This document shows, piece after piece, positions 13,441-24,419 of a stretch of 64,000 bases of DNA. The notes beneath the pieces were generated by a model. That model did no database searches, was not told the DNA's origin, and worked only from the letters and a program-made list of their open reading frames with translations. Numbering within the stretch: position 1 is the stretch's first letter; each line of letters begins with the position of its first letter. Both the position numbers and the translations under genes were made by a program. This DNA comes from Hoplostethus atlanticus (lineage: Eukaryota; Chordata; Actinopteri; Trachichthyiformes; Trachichthyidae): positions 610,001 to 674,000 of the forward strand of contig JAXDDX010000167.1 of NCBI GenBank assembly GCA_034670405.1, given 5' to 3'.

Positions 13441-13446
13441 TTTATT
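13441..13446 (-). terminator. Candidate poly(A) signal of uncx
   Basis: TTTATT on the plus strand gives AATAAA on the minus strand, about 350 nt past the uncx stop codon. It is the nearest canonical hexamer, so a short 3' UTR is plausible. No cleavage data are visible. Confidence 0.4.
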
Positions 13447-13793
13447 TATCAAAATGTTTACATATAAATATTGTTTTCTTGTTTTTACAATATCTGAGGG
13501 TTTTTGTTGTGTGTAAGATGTTCATATTAGCCTAGTTTTCATTACAAGTTGGTCACCATCAAAAAAGAGAAAGAACCTGCTTCTAAAGGTCTAGGCCTAT
13601 AGCCCAAATATAAAGATAGCCACAGCTTTTGGGCCATCTGGATTGATCAGACACTGTGATTAAAAAATAGATGAGAATCGAGTCTCCTGATTCCTGATAT
13701 GTTTTAGAGTGTCTCAGCAGAGCTTTGGGAATGTTTGAATAGTCTGAGCGGTGTTCCTGGTCCTTCTTTGTTTATGTTTGCTCCTTGCAAGTG

Positions 13794-16700
13794 TTAGTCC
13801 ATATCGACATCCTCTCCATCTGTTCCGGGTGTTGCTTGACAGTCTGTGTTTGTCTCGAGACACTCAGAGAGGTCCGGAGATGCTAGCTCCTTCTCTTTTG
13901 CACAGAGCTCGGCCGCTTGGCAGCCATTAGTGGCTGCTTCCACTTGTACTTTAAAACTCCTCTCCTCGTTACTGTCACTGGACTGGGTTGTGGTCATTCT
14001 CACCAGAGTTGTTTGAACCACATTGTTGTGTGGTGGGGAAACAGGGAATCTTCCATTACTACAGTTACCACACTCCTCCATTTCTGTTCCGTCCACCCTA
14101 TTGCTAATGTGATTGTGGTCATGATGCTTATTAGGCTCCATCTGATCCGAATTTGAGTTAGGCCTGCTGACACTGACAAAGCTCGAGAGGCCAGAGGAAG
14201 CAGGACTCCCTTCGCTTGGCACACACCTTTGTCCCAGGTTGAGTCTGCTAATGTTGTTGTCCTGGCAAGGTGTGGCCTTCAGGGCTGTTTGGGGCACTAG
14301 GAAGCCCAAGGGCTGATGGGTAATAGGGTAAAGCAAGAAGTGACCTTTTCCCACCAGCGTCCTCTGATTGGGCAGTGAGGGGAAGTCCAGTTGGGATTTC
14401 CGTCTTGGAGTGGCGTCAGAGAGGAGGCTCTCCACACTGAAAGGATTCCGTTTCTGCAGGGCAGAGGTCCTCGGGCCGCCAAGGCCGGAGCTGTGCGTGC
14501 TGCCTGGAGAGACCTGATCTGAGTCTCCTGTGGTTCTTTGGTTTTGGTGGTTTTGAAGTTGGCTGAAGTCGTGTCGCGTTTGGTCACAGCTGGATTCAGT
14601 TTGGTGTCCTCCTCCACCCTTCGTTGCTGCCAGTTCCACGTGAATAGTCCCATTAATGCTTGAAGACTGCTGCTCACTGTCAGTGAACTGGGATACCCCA
14701 CTGTCACTATCTGAACCTCCAGGTGTGTGGAAGTTGTCACTGTTGAGGAGTTTGTTCTGCGACTTCAGTAGCTTCCGCTCCTGTTTCCGTTTCTTCTTTT
14801 CTGCCCGCTCATGCTCCCTGCGTGCAATCTCCTCAGGGTCCATGGGCTCACCGCTGCATGTGGTCGGGTGGGAGTTGTGAGCAGGTCGTCCTGGCCCTTT
14901 CTTTGTGTTCTCCTTTTTTCTCCATTTAGCACGTCGGTTTTGGAACCAAACCTACACACACATACACACACACACACATAAACATACACACATGCACACA
15001 GGTGGAAAATTGGCACATGATTTGAATCTTGTTGAAAGTCTCAATGCTAAAACACTGTCTTGCATATTGGTAGGGCCTATAATTTGTGCAAAACATCCTT
15101 TCATTTAATGATGCACATTATAGGCTAGATGGCCACTAAAATAGTACGCTGCTTTACATATTATGGTAGAGTGTGTTTCTAAACTACAACAGACACCTGC
15201 ATGACAATACTGACAAAATCAATTTCAAAGTTATTATCAGATCAATAATGCCAGATTGTCTCCAAATCTAAACTGGACTCACCACTGGGAAACAAGGCCC
15301 TAACCCCTGAAACAAATCTAATCTCTCTCGTCTCTCTTTCCCTCTCCCTGCCTTTATTTAGTAGCAAATTTAAACTTCTAAAGAGTACACTAGGCTAATA
15401 GGTCACAACCATGGACCAACAGATGCACAGATGCACCAGTTTTAATTGGCAATTGAGTCTGTGTAATAGGCAATTCTCCCAATCACGTTTAATTCTACCG
15501 TAGCTAAATCAGGCATATCCTCTCTCAATTTATTCTTTCGCATCCAGCCTCCTGCTCATACGGGCTAAACACTTGTACGGCAAATGTCGACTCTCCTCCT
15601 TCCGCACCGAGCCAAAAGACAGAGACTCCCCCGCCTGAGAGCTCTCACCGCCCGGCCTCAAGGCGCGCACTGGGCCGCATGTTCGGCGCTGATAACGCCG
15701 GGAGTTTAGCATGCAGAAGTAGGATCCGCGAACCTCGCATAATAACGATGGGACACCAACATCATGTGCGACAATGGTTCTTCTTATGAATTGTTAACGT
15801 TGGGTATATCTTTCCTTCACAAACCTGGTGATAAAGGAGCGCTAAGCAGCTTGAGGGAAGCATAATCTGAGGTTTAGGAGCGAAATCCCCAAACAAGATA
15901 CAGGGACGGCAAGCTCTCCTTCTTTCCTCCTTTCACTCTATCCAGCCATGCATGCGAGTTTTATATAGCAGATTTTTTTTTAAATAAATTAAATTAAAAT
16001 ACATAAAATAAAACGAATAAAATATTTTTTTTAAATACTGATACAGCTAGAGAGAAAACACACAACTTTACGCATTTAGGAAAGCATGAATAGGAATAAG
16101 CCTAAAGCAACATCTTTCATTATTATTAAAATTATTGTTATTATTGTCATAATAATAATTATTAGTATTGTTATTATTATCATTGTTATTATTAGTAATA
16201 CTATTATTATTATTAATGTTATTATGCCAGAGAGGCGAGGTATCCTTGTCAATGTTTAGCCAATGTTTTTGTTACTTTAGATTGATCATTTAGATTGCAC
16301 TCTCTTTGTGTCCTATACGAAAATGTACAATGTCACAAGGGAATTGTGCTACAATGAGTCCCGTAACAAATTATTATGTTTTGCTCCTTGCAAGTCTTTG
16401 TTCATATCAACAGCCTCGCCATCTCTTCCGGGTTTTATATCAGTCTGTTTCTCTATCATTATTAATATTAATATTAATTATCATTATTGGTTGTACTGCT
16501 AATACTAATAATAATAATAGCATACTCTTATCATTTCGCATTTTCATTATCACTTAGTGTCTTCTTCCATTAATTTTAGTATAGTATTATAGTATTTATT
16601 ATAGTTTAGTATAGAATTATAGACCCTAAATAATAATAGTAGTAGTAGTAGTAGTAGTAGTAGTAATAGTAATAATAAACAAATAATAATATTAAAATGA

Positions 16701-17326
16701 TAATAAAAATAATAATACACAATCATTGAATATTAATATTAGAATAAAGGACTATTTGCCATTTTCATCCTTCGGTTTGCTCAGTAAATAGCCATGTTTT
16801 TATTAACCCATAAATCAATAGGTTGCCCCATGCATAATTCAAAAGAGACCCTTTATTGATGCTTTGATAATTGACAAATAGCTATCTCGGTATGGGGTAG
16901 GCCTTCACGGACCTCACAAAACAAATGCCCCTCTGTGGTAGACTGCCAATCCCGTAAAACAGAATATTGTGTGGATTTTGCTGGGATGAGATGAGGAGTA
17001 ATGTTCAGGGGGGGAAAAATCAGGAAAATAGCTAAACACTAGTCGGCAAATAGCCAAATCACTGAAGAGATGAATGAATTGATGCTTCGCAATATTTTAC
17101 TTGTTTTTCTAGGTCTTTACCTGAACCCTCGACTCCACGAGGTCAAGCCTGAGGGCGAGCGCCTCCCGCATGAACACATCCGGATAGTGACTCTCGTTGA
17201 AAGCCTTCTCAAGCTCCTCGAGCTGCCACCCGGTGAAATTCGTCCTCGTGCGTCTTCGTTTACAGCCAGGGCTGTCTTTATCCGGCTCCCCAGAATCTAC
17301 AGAGGCGTGTGCGTGTGTGTGTGTGC

Positions 17327-17362
<36 letters not shown>

Positions 17363-18253
17363 AAGAGAGAGAAGCTGTCAATGACATGTGTATGGGCGAT
17401 TCATTCTACAACAACATGGTCAGGGGCCAAGACTGAGGCAGAATATGCTCATGAAAGAGCAGCATCAATTTAGTGTTGAATTGCTGAGTTCGACCATTGG
17501 TTACAAACAAGTTTTAGTCGTGAATGCTGTTAAATAACGCCACTAAATCTAAGCCTATAAGCGATATGAGATAGCTACCCGATAATTGTTAAATTCACCG
17601 ACCAATATTTTGACCAATAAATAGATAAAAAGCGTTACTATCTATTGATGACAAGATGTGTTACCGTTATTTTAACCAGTACAGCCTGCAGTAGTTGTCA
17701 AGTTAAAGAATGAGCATGCACCTAAACTAAAAAAAACTTTTTTTTAATTCGCCAAGCCCAAAACTTTGGAACAACGTGGTTTTCTTTGCAGACTGACTCT
17801 TTCCTTAAAATCTATCCCCATGGGCTTTAACAAAGTCAGCTAATACTCTGATTTCGGCCGAAATAAGTCAATTGAAATGGCCATTATTTTATTTGCTGTA
17901 ATACATGATTGCATTCATCACACCACAAATATCCATACAATATGCCCATAGTAGATCTATATATGAGACATAATAAAGACCCAGGCTAAAATAGGCCTAC
18001 CTGAGAGTTTGTACTGATGACCGTCGGATGAGAGGAGCTGGTTGGAGCTGACCACCGAGGCTGAGCAGGAACCGTTAAGTAATCCGTCTATAGAGAAGGG
18101 GACGGCGGACGCGGACTGCAGCTGATGGCCGCTGGCGAGCTCGTAGACGTGGTGGTGGTGGTGATGAGGGCCAAGGGGGTAAGGGAAGCCGACCAGCCCG
18201 CCCAAGGAGCCTCCGAACTGGGCGTGAGGATGCTCGAGTAACCGGCTGTCCAT
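13794..18253 (-). CDS. uncx: UNC homeobox transcription factor (Uncx4.1), complete, 3 exons
   Basis: Paired-class homeodomain transcription factor. In vertebrates it maintains the posterior half-somite (axial skeleton) and acts in neural and kidney progenitors; nuclear DNA binding. Exons on the minus strand: 18253-18001, 17296-17121 and 14951-13794, giving 528 aa against about 531 in mammals. The start ATG gives [19 protein letters not shown], the family N terminus, followed by a His run (HHHHHH). The homeodomain is at about residues 98-157 (RRRTRTNF ... [13 protein letters not shown]) with Gln at position 50. Intron 2 splits it between positions 46 and 47, as usual for the family. A basic region [10 protein letters not shown] follows. 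An eh1-like Groucho/TLE motif, FSVESLL, is at about 314-320, and the acidic end reads GEDVDMD. Phases agree across both introns (1, then 0). It lies alone in a long gene-poor interval, typical of a developmental regulator. Family identity is as remembered; I am very sure of it. Confidence 0.96.
14952..17120 (-). other. uncx intron 2: AT-rich trinucleotide tract, GC-rich island and a copy of the exon 3 end
   Basis: A 2.2-kb intron inside the homeodomain codons. At 15540-15800 it holds a GC-rich, repeat-free island that may be regulatory. From about 16120 to 16740 it holds an ATT/TAA/TAG trinucleotide-repeat tract, including (TAG)n at about 16632-16665. At 16375-16454, inside this tract, is a diverged copy of the uncx stop-codon region (see finding). 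The acceptor side is a GT-rich microsatellite rather than a polypyrimidine tract. Confidence 0.7.
16375..16454 (-). repeat. Diverged duplicate of the uncx 3' coding end in intron 2
   Basis: Compared with 13774-13856 (last codons, stop and first 3' UTR bases of uncx), about 60 of 75 aligned positions are identical by eye, in the same orientation. Shared blocks include GCTCCTTGCAAGT, TTCCGGGT and CAGTCTGT. On the minus strand the copy stays open and reads [13 protein letters not shown] where the real gene reads [11 protein letters not shown] followed by stop. I see no acceptor that would make it a terminal exon. A local duplication fossil is the likeliest explanation. Confidence 0.7.
17307..17371. 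repeat. Compound GT/GA microsatellite at the uncx exon 2 acceptor
   Basis: GTGTGCGTGT tract running into GAGAGA. Read on the minus strand it is CT then CA repeats, ending about 11 bases before exon 2, so it takes the place of the usual polypyrimidine tract. Confidence 0.9.
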
Positions 18254-18608
18254 GCTCGCCCGGGCTGCGGCGCGGCCGAAGTGAAGATGCAGAGGGAGGG
18301 AGTGTGGCTGAACATGCAGTCAAAAAGTAAGAGAGAGGAGGAAGAAGCGATGAGGAGGAGGTGAAGATGGAGGGGGAGAGAAGGGAACCCAAACACCGTC
18401 TTCTGCGGTCACCGTAGTCTGTAGTGAAGCGGCGGAGACCAGGCTACGAGGGGTTTTTTTACGTTTACGGTCCTGCCGAGATGTCAACCCTGCTCTTTCT
18501 CTCGGCGAGCCAGCTCATTAGGACTCCTCCATCTGCTCGCGGGACCAATAAGAAACGTTAATCGCCCACTGACGTCAGAGGCGCGGTTAATGGAGAAACG
18601 GAAGACAG

Positions 18609-18620
<12 letters not shown>
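18254..18620 (-). promoter_or_regulatory. uncx promoter and 5' UTR, GC-rich
   Basis: CpG-rich stretch immediately upstream of the uncx ATG on the minus strand. A perfect palindromic CRE, TGACGTCA, is at 18570-18577 and a CCAAT box (plus-strand orientation) is at 18545-18549, about 300 bp from the ATG. I see no clear TATA box. The stretch ends at a (GA)n microsatellite starting at about 18608. The transcription start is not determined; the promoter role is inferred from position and composition. Confidence 0.5.
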
Positions 18621-18648
<28 letters not shown>

Positions 18649-18878
18649 TGTTTTTCCAGATCGATCGCTAATTACACCTGGCGTTGTCCTTTAATTCAGC
18701 CCTGTCAAAACAATGAGGGCGAGGCTAAACTGGGTGCGTGGAAATAGCCAAGTGATTGATAGGCCTACTCCATTAAATTCGCAGGAACATAGTACGTTTT
18801 CTTTTGTTGTCTTTTTTCTGTTTTTTTCCTCGTGAGAAAACACACATTTTTCGTAACTTATAAAACAACGTCTCTTTG

Positions 18879-18937
<59 letters not shown>

Positions 18938-20139
18938 GTGTGTGTGAGTGTGTGTAAGTGATGTTTTACAGGGGCATTGAGAGCCAGATTGATCCAATAA
19001 CAGCGCCTTTTTCATCCCCCTTTCCTGAGCTGTCACATCGAATTTTAAACTACAAGCCTTGCTCCATCTCCCGGGCACAAGCCCCCCCCCCCCCCCCCCC
19101 GCACCGTCCCCATCCGCATCCAATGTGTTAAGTCGTCCTACCGAAGCCAAACTTCCGCATCATTATGCCGATTTCTCACCTGAACAACTTACACTGATGT
19201 TTAGTTGCATGTAGATGATGAGCGAAGTGGGTTAAATATTCGACTGGCCAAGAATTCACTGTTCGACTTCACAGGCTCCTTTTGAAACGCAACCTTAACT
19301 GTGCAAGTGTCATTATGGCAGTGCTGGTTGTTCCACGTTATAGGTCTGTTTATGATGACGCTCTTCCCCTCCCAGAAGTCTAAGCAGGGATCTTTTGTAA
19401 CTACGTTGTAACTACTGGACCTTTGTGAGTTTTTTAGTACTCAGGGCCACACATAAGCAATGTAGATACCTTTATATGTAATGCTTTTCAACTTTAAACT
19501 CCTGTTCTTTGTACAGTAAAATTCACAGTAGGGGGTGGTAGAGAGCAGTGCAATTCTATTTTAAACTAATAGGCCTAATGCGCGAAATCTGTTATGAAAA
19601 TTTCTGAACGTTTTTATTTTTGCTAAATTTGTTGTTTTAAACACCCTGTGTAGGGTACATCTTTCCCTGGAAAAGTCCTCTGGTGCACAGGAAATTATGT
19701 GTTTTACATTTCCAGCAGGTAACAACATCGGTTTCTTTGTAATAAACGGAAGAAAACCTTGGTAGTTAGCATGACTAGCATGACCAGACAAAGAAAAGAC
19801 AAAGACATAGAAACTCAAACTTCATCAAAAGAAAATCCAAGGTTTAGGACATCACAGTATACAACACTGTTTGTTTGCCAACTGATCTCTGGGAAGCGCA
19901 GTGCAAAAATACTACAGCAATGACCGCTTGTCACCAAAGATGTCGCCAAAATAAAAAATCTTGTTGATTGTCACTTTAAAAATTGACATTGCAAGTGTTG
20001 CTCACTATCCCTTATTCTCTTCCATCATTAACAGAAGCGTCCTGGAAGATCAGCTTCTGGACAGCATGACCAGATATGTCCCCGACTGTGATCAACATCG
20101 GCTAGCTTATGAGGCTAGCAGGTTTATAGACCATTTATG
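18621..20139. other. Upstream flank of uncx, no gene seen
   Basis: Contains a 52-bp CT tract at 18882-18933 running into GT repeats, and C18-20 at about 19082-19100. 18655-18760 and 19000-19400 are complex DNA. An apparent 125-codon minus-strand frame crosses the CT tract and is not credible. Confidence 0.5.
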
Positions 20140-20141
20140 TA

Positions 20142-21533
20142 CAGTCATGCTTGACAGTTTGTGAACCCCTTGTGGAATTACAGAAATTTTGAGTTTTTAC
20201 CATGCAATCCTTATTTAATCAAAATGAGCCCTTCTTAACTGAAATAAAGGATCTTTATTCAACAATTTCACATGGTTTTTTTTTTTATAGGAAATTGTGC
20301 ATGCAGTAAAATGAAAACAGCTTAAAAGAAATTAGTGCAGGTGCAAAAATAAGCGAACCTCCTTTGCATTAGCCCAGATCAAGTGGGTAAGTAGAATCAG
20401 GTGGCGAAATAACTGGGTGTGAAGTGGCACTTCAATAAAGACAGGTGGGGACCCTGGTCAGTTTGGTGTTACCCATGCAGGTGAAAGAAAAACACTATGT
20501 TGCAATCTAAGGAGACCTCAGAGGACCTCAGGAAGCGAGTAGTGAGACAGTCCACTGTGAGACAAATAATATACAAATGGAGAGCATTTAACATGACAGC
20601 CTAGAAATGAATGTCCTACTAAAATATCACAAAGAACTACAAGAACTACAAGAATATTAAAACTAGTAAAATAGAACCCAAGAATAACAGCCAGAGATCT
20701 ACAAGCCTCCATTGCTGCATCTGTTGTTATTGTGCATCCGTCAACAATAAGAAAGACACTCAATAGAAATGGTGTTCATGCAAGGGTAGCCGGGAAGAAG
20801 CCTCTACTGACTAAAAAGAACAAAGCTGCCCGTCTTAGGTTTGCCAGAGACGACCTGGACAAACCTAAAGATTTCTGGAAGCCTCTGGACAGATGAGTCC
20901 AAAATTGTTTGGTGACAACCCAAAACTGGCCACCACCAAAATAACCCTATCCATACGATCAAGCATGGTGGTGGGAGTGCCATGGTCTTGTAGTGTTTTT
21001 CTTCCTCTGGACCTGGATGGCTCAACATCATTAAGGGAACCATGAATTCTGAGGGATACCAGAGAATTCATGAACACAACGTCAGGCCGTAAGTCCAAGA
21101 GCTAAAGCTGGGCTGAAAGTGACTGTTCAACAAGACGAGGATCCTAAGCATTCAAGCACATCTACCAAAGAATGGCTCAGGAAGAGATTTCTTGAATTGG
21201 CCAAGCCAAAGTCTCGACCTAAATTCATTTGGACCTGAAGTGACTGTTCATGGGAGACCTCAAACCTCACTGAGTTAGTTGAGTTCTTTAAGGAGGAGTG
21301 GGTGATCCCTCTAGGAAGATGCCAGAGACTGATCAGTGGCTATAGGAGATGATGAAGTCAGTCACATTGAGAAGTCATGGAGTGATGTTTTTGTAAAGTG
21401 AGTTTTTGTTAATTAAGCAAGTTTTGTCAATAAACAATCAAAGTATATCATATTTGTTTGTGCATGTTCTGTATTTGGGATATCTTCAGTAAGATTCCAG
21501 GTTTAGGGTTCACAAACCTTTCAAACATGACTG
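20142..21533 (+). mobile_element. Decayed full-length Tc1/mariner transposon
   Basis: A 1392-bp element between TA dinucleotides (20140-20141 and 21534-21535), with ~28-bp imperfect TIRs beginning CAGTCATG and carrying TTTGTGAACCC. Transposase remnants run along the plus strand in shifting frames: KETSEDLRKRVVRQ, TVRQIIYKWRAF, TDESKIVW (first catalytic Asp), HGGGSAMV, QDEDPKHSSTSTKEWL (second Asp) and LAKPKSRPKF. The region of the third catalytic residue is not intact, and multiple stops and frameshifts make it inactive. Length and layout are normal for Tc1. Confidence 0.92.
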
Positions 21534-21535
21534 TA

Positions 21536-23460
21536 TGAATATTAAAAAAAACACGCCGGCATACAGACGTGAACACAAAACATCTATGTGGACTTATTAA
21601 GGATGTATTATCCATAAATGAATTGCATAGACATGTCAGAGTCTTTGAAGTGTAAAGGGTTTCAAAATGGTTCTTCAAGTGGGCTTATTTCAGTAGTGTT
21701 CAGTATAGGGAGCGGATATGTGGCCACATGTGGCCACTGCCTTTTTTCAGAGTGCTCTATCTTTTTTGTACAGCTGTTCAAGACACTTCAGGTGGAAAAC
21801 ATTGAAACTCTTCAGAAAGGCATTGTGCCTTTCCATTGAAATGAAATGATGACGAATGATGAATGATGAGTCAAATGTTTTGCTCACACCACTGAAGTGC
21901 TACTTCCCAACACTTCCCAGTTCCTTGCCAGTGTTTTTCTGCCAGAAAAAATATTAATATATGCCATGCCACCTAGCTATAAGGTTAGAAACATTTTCCT
22001 AGAAACTGCCTAGAAACATTTTTAAATATGAAGAGACAGTTTTGGAAAAAGACGGTTCTTAGGGTTCTTGCAGGTAATTGAATAAAATATGATAACATGC
22101 TCACCCTTAAATTGTGTTAGTTTAGTTTTTCAGAATTATTCTATGTGTGACAGTGCAGTCTCAGAGGCTAATAATGGCGGTGAGAATAAAAAATAATAAA
22201 ATAAAATAATAATAATAAAACACAAACAAAAAGGAGTTAGTGGGCCCTAGTGGTTTTAAGTCCACTATCATTATTGCTCCAAGAAATCTTGCAACAACCG
22301 ATCATCCTGTGTGGCTTAGTTGGTTAGTGTATCAAGTAGAGCAACCATGAAATTGGAATCATACTGTTTCCCCCAGTTCTGATGCATACAATACACAGTA
22401 TGAGAAAAAGTAATTATTTTCCATTCTTATATGTAATAACCTCTGAGAAAGGATTCAAAATTGCACCCAAATAAACTCATACAGGGACAAGCTGAAGAAC
22501 CATTAAAGGTGCTTAGTATAACCTTGTTTAATTTAGAGTGTAGGGTCATATGGACTAAGAAAGTGCTTTATTGCCCTAACAAGGTGGCTGCCTACATGGA
22601 ACCTGTAGGCCTACAGGTTATGGGGATAACAGAAAGAGGGAAACCTTTAAAGGCTGTTTGTTATAACAATTCCAAGTGTACTGACTTTATGTTTACTTGA
22701 ATTTACTTATGACATGAAGTCAATAAACACAAAATGCTGCTATTTTTTTTTATCTACAATATACACTCTTGTTAAAAATGGTGCCAGATAGAACCCTTGT
22801 AATTGTTTTAAACAAAGCATGGTTTAGACAAAATACTGATGTAGATCCCTTTGAGAACAAACAAACAAACCATTCAAATGCAGGTGTAGCAAAGCATTTG
22901 AAATAATGATTAAAAAAAAGGGTTCTGACCGGAAAACATACAGGTCTACCTTGACATTGTGACATTTGGTTGGTTATTGTTTTCTTCCAGACTCTTACAA
23001 TGTGGGTAAAACATTATACTATTAATGACTACAGGCACAGGTAGCTGCAAGCTTCCAATGAGCAATGCTAATAAACCATTTAAGGGAAATTGAAGCACAA
23101 ATGTAGAACATTTGACCAATATGTGACAAGTCTGGTGGAGAAAAAAAGGTAACTACAATTACAATTTTAAGTTACGTTATCCAGTAGTGGGTAGTGCAAA
23201 GAGAAATTGCACTTGATTTTTAGTGTGTATGGGAAAATATAAAGGGTTATGAAATTTGCAATCATGACATAGGCCAGAAGCAACTGGGTGTCCAGGTGGA
23301 CATCTATGGAGGGGGGGTGTAGAGATTATACATATAAATTGTAAACGGTGTCGGAGGGGCCAAATCTTGCCTGAGGCGGTGACTGCTTCATTTTGTGTTA
23401 AATTTCTTGACAGAAAGCCACCCGCGTGCTGGTGAATACTGAATGGTAATCAGAGCTGGT
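21536..23460. other. Gene desert, no gene seen
   Basis: AT-rich DNA with a perfect 16-bp palindrome TGGCCACATGTGGCCA at 21721-21736, a short AATAAA-type run at 22188-22220, and the SINE-like stretch listed separately. Nothing else is recognised. Confidence 0.5.
22305..22400 (+). mobile_element. Possible tRNA-derived SINE head
   Basis: CTGTGTGGCTTAGTTGGTTA matches an A box (TGGCTTAGTTGG). A degenerate B box (TTGGAATCAT) follows about 45 nt further on. The body cannot be delimited. Diverged copy. Confidence 0.35.
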
Positions 23461-23489
23461 TGAATAAGTGCCCCCCCCCCCCCCCCCTC

Positions 23490-24200
23490 CTCCCTCTTCC
23501 ATTACTGTGAATTAATTCGACTTTATTTATCCAATTTCTAGAGCTGACAGAATGTTAATTTGAGTTGAGATTTCTCTCTGCTGTTCTGCGTGTGACCCCG
23601 TAGCCCTGGGATTGGCGTGTTGTAATAACCTGAATCTTTCACCAGAAGCTCCGATAATTGTTACCTTATTAGCATGTAAATTGTTTAATTAATATTATTA
23701 TGAAGAACCATATAATCCCTCCGTTACTTGACCCCAAGTCCACACACGAGCAGGCTTTCTGCATTTCAATGTCTAGTTTTTAAATCGACTCTTTAATGTT
23801 CCCTGGTCGTTTGGCTGTTTTAAACCCCTTTCCCCCAATCTTAGTGCAACTTTGAACGGCTTGAGAGGCGCTTTTGATGTCATCCCGTCTCTTTTAATAT
23901 CTCTCTCTCACTTGCTCTCTCTATTTCTTTTTTATTTCTTCGCTCCTCTTTCTGATGTCTATTTATTTTCCTTCTGCCATTTTTTGAACATCAAAATCCA
24001 ATGCCTTCTTGTCATTTGCTTATAAAAGCGTTTTTTTTATAAAGGCCCCCCTCTGCTCTCCCAGCCGCTGTGCGAGCCAAACACACAGCTCGATGAAAAG
24101 CAGCCCTTGACATGCGGTCCTGGGAGACCGCAGCATTTAAATTCGTTTTTCTTCCTTCCTCCTCCTTTTTTTCCTGGGCACGAGTGACATTGTCAGATGC
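23490..24200. promoter_or_regulatory. Candidate conserved non-coding element
   Basis: Repeat-free block with dense AT homeodomain cores (GTTTAATTAATATTATTATG, GATAATTGTTACC, GTGAATTAATTCG) between a C-run and a (CT)n tract. It is about 5 kb upstream of the uncx start. Inferred enhancer. Confidence 0.35.
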
Positions 24201-24270
24201 TAGCTTTAATTAACTTGATAATAAGATGTGCGCGACTACAGGGGTTCAGCTTGCCGCCCCCACCTCCTCC

Positions 24271-24320
<50 letters not shown>

Positions 24321-24419
24321 GTGCGTGTGTCCAAACATCAACAATCATACTCATTCTTGGAAAAAGTCCTAAAACGCGTGTCCCCACTCAGGTGGATTGT
24401 AAAAGAAGACCTTGAGGTG

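Noticed and set aside
13917-14880. Several plus- and minus-strand frames of 74-147 codons
   Set aside because: All are shadows of uncx exon 3.
18075-18396. Minus-strand frames of 102 and 105 codons over the uncx start
   Set aside because: Alternative frames of exon 1 and its GC-rich 5' UTR; the family N terminus is in the 18253 frame.
18773-19150. 125-codon minus-strand frame upstream of uncx
   Set aside because: Composed of Arg-Glu repeats from the CT tract and Gly from the C run; no gene evidence.
22770-22930. GAACCC ... GGGTTC words as an inverted-repeat element
   Set aside because: Pairing is too short and interrupted to define ends.
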